From contig CAZECN010000066.1 of assembly GCA_964510575.1 (NCBI GenBank), positions 1-6,917 on the forward strand: a DNA stretch of 6,917 nucleotides. Direction: 5' to 3'. Below the pieces are notes generated by a model. It saw nothing but the letters and a program-made list of their open reading frames with translations, was not told where the DNA came from and ran no database searches. Positions within the stretch are counted from its first letter, which is position 1. Each line of letters opens with the position of its first letter. Of this stretch, positions 6,199 through 6,917 are shown piece by piece. The stretch comes from CALKYB01 sp964510575. GTDB lineage: Bacteria > Bdellovibrionota_C > UBA2361 > SZUA-149 > CALKYB01. A program made the translations under genes and the position numbers.

Positions 6199-6237
6199 AT
6201 TCGCTTTGCGATTAAGAATGGGCTTTCGATGGTTTAA
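6199..6237 (+). repeat. 39-bp direct repeat, copy 2 (orphan end of a response-regulator gene)
   Basis: It is identical over 39 bp to the last 12 codons plus stop of the gene at 4821-5561, but the sequence just upstream is AT-rich and unrelated to that gene. It is therefore an orphan fragment, 676 bp after the first copy. It could be the second attachment-site copy of an inserted segment or the remnant of a deleted paralogue. Identity without substitutions suggests a recent event. Confidence 0.95.
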
Positions 6238-6245
6238 TGTAAAAA

Positions 6246-6304
6246 GTCGAGTAGCGAACAGCTTTGATTGGTTCAACTGGTTTGATCTAGCTTAGCTACT
6301 CGAC
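6246..6304. repeat. 59-bp element with perfect 10-bp terminal inverted repeats
   Basis: GTCGAGTAGC (6246-6255) and GCTACTCGAC (6295-6304) are perfectly complementary across 39 nt, beginning 8 bp after the orphan 39-bp repeat. On the plus strand the right arm is followed by GGTTTCTTAAAAT, a poor U-tract. It may be a hairpin RNA, a protein-binding inverted repeat or the end of a small mobile segment. No gene on the plus strand ends here, so a terminator role would lack a substrate. Confidence 0.5.
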
Positions 6305-6350
6305 GGTTTCTTAAAATAATTAAGCAAAAAACTCCTTAAATTCGTGAAAT

Positions 6351-6641
6351 CTAGGAGGACGAAGTGAGCTTTATATCGGCTAACGTCATGACATAACCGG
6401 TTTGAGGTTTATCGAACCCGTTCCTCCAATTTGAACCAAGTGACCAAAGTAAGCCTATATACTCCGTCTCTTTAGTCTCAAAGGTAACAAGAATCTCCGA
6501 AGGAGGTTGCCCTGCTAACTCATGCACCTCTTTGTATCTTGGATGATTAGGCTGAACCTCTAATTCAATCGTTTCATCAGTGCTAGGTTCACCTTCAAGA
6601 AGCAAGATGTTCTTGGAACCAAGTTGAATTTGACTAACCAT
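6351..6641 (-). CDS. Hypothetical 96-aa protein
   Basis: I do not recognise this protein. It is acidic with alternating beta-type stretches (KNILLLEG 10-17, TIELEVQ 24-30, EILVTFETKETEYIGLLWSL 49-68, GYVMTLADIKLT 82-93). It has no signal peptide and no membrane segment, suggesting a small soluble beta-rich domain. The start is well supported: on the minus strand AGAGG (6651-6647) lies 5 nt before the ATG. Composition and frame support a real gene; no function can be assigned. No partner gene is adjacent in the same direction within the window, and the region upstream (6642-6720) shows no clear -35/-10 pair. A CAAC-TT-GTTG palindrome at 6661-6670, just upstream of the ribosome binding site, could be an operator. 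Confidence 0.7.
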   Translation of the reverse strand: MVSQIQLGSKNILLLEGEPSTDETIELEVQPNHPRYKEVHELAGQPPSEILVTFETKETEYIGLLWSLGSNWRNGFDKPQTGYVMTLADIKLTSSS

Positions 6642-6818
6642 AGTAACCTCTTAATTTTGACAACTTGTTGAAAGGACCCAGGCACTGCTAACAACAACTG
6701 GGACCCATCAACAAAAAACCTTCGGCTGTTCACTACCCCAGCCTATTGTCCTCGAAAACACTGCTGAGATCAACTCGCTAACTGAGGATGGGCTTTGTTC
6801 GTGCAATAGATAATAGAG

Positions 6819-6912
6819 ATACCCCGTCTACTTGAAATTTCAGCTTTCTCTGTACCTGTCGGAAAGGGGTATAAGCAGTGCGTAGCACTGCCAGACAACA
6901 GGTATACTGAAA
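6819..6912 (+). ncRNA. Candidate structured RNA or recombination site at the right edge
   Basis: Four complementary block pairs are packed in 94 nt: ATACCCC (6819-6825) with GGGGTAT (6866-6872); TTTCAG (6838-6843) with CTGAAA (6907-6912); TGTACCTGT (6851-6859) with ACAGGTATA (6898-6906, one G-U); and GCAGTGC (6875-6881) with GCACTGC (6885-6891). The last three are stacked concentrically and the first interleaves with them as a pseudoknot. The window ends 5 nt later, so the element may be cut. I could not match a known family. Confidence 0.4.
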
Positions 6913-6917
6913 CCAGA

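Larger units (their letters stand above)
5988..6350. other. AT-rich intergenic region holding the second 39-bp repeat
   Basis: No gene is supported. The region contains repeat copy 2 and a long inverted repeat, listed separately. An 11-bp AAAAACCATAG at 6120-6130 also occurs at 5628-5638. GTGTCTT at 6001-6007 is complementary to AAGACAC at 5617-5623, so short matches flank the small membrane-protein gene on both sides. These short ones may be chance. Confidence 0.4.

Noticed and set aside
6660..6810. attC-like recombination site or terminator near the right edge
   Set aside because: TGCTAAC and CGCTAAC words do not fit the RYYYAAC/GTTRRRY core pairing, and the CTTCGG hairpin near a minus-strand T-run at 6710-6725 has too short a stem for a terminator.

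Overview
The window comes from a bacterial chromosome. Its left edge is the 5' third of a 16S rRNA gene on the minus strand, running off the window. The 16S begins with a standard opening and carries the universal 515-region block, but it has a short V3 helix (522 nt cover about 540 E. coli positions). The 5' segment reads CTCAGAACGAACGCT, which is used by many deep proteobacterial-type and other Gram-negative lineages rather than by enteric gammaproteobacteria. I cannot name the phylum from it. Coding GC is moderate and the intergenic DNA is AT-rich and unusually long.

Layout, left to right: 16S rRNA (minus, 1-522); its upstream leader and probable promoter (523 to about 900); about 410 bp with no convincing gene (898-1310); a 661-codon minus-strand gene (1311-3296) that I read as a strongly degenerate UvrA homologue with both ATP sites and most zinc ligands lost; a 289-bp divergent intergenic region; a plus-strand 146-codon receiver-like protein without phosphorylation residues (3586-4026); an approximately 790-bp non-coding stretch dense in nested inverted repeats (4027-4820); a plus-strand NarL/FixJ-type response regulator with an intact phospho-acceptor and LuxR-type HTH (4821-5561); a 3-TM small membrane protein on minus (5685-5987); a 39-bp exact copy of the end of the response-regulator gene (6199-6237); a minus-strand 96-codon unknown protein (6351-6641); and a right edge with interlocking inverted repeats (6819-6912) that continue to the end of the window.

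How the parts may work together (inference): the two receiver-type proteins share a RES-[IV]-A segment after beta-1 and look like diverged paralogues, one phosphorylatable with a DNA-binding output, the other a dead stand-alone receiver. The dead receiver is transcribed divergently from the dead UvrA-like gene, so two catalytically silenced members of well-known families share one promoter region. The most interesting material is this pair, the structured non-coding block between the two receiver genes, and the exact codon-aligned duplication of the regulator's 3' end around a small membrane-protein gene, which looks like the footprint of an insertion or a lost paralogue.
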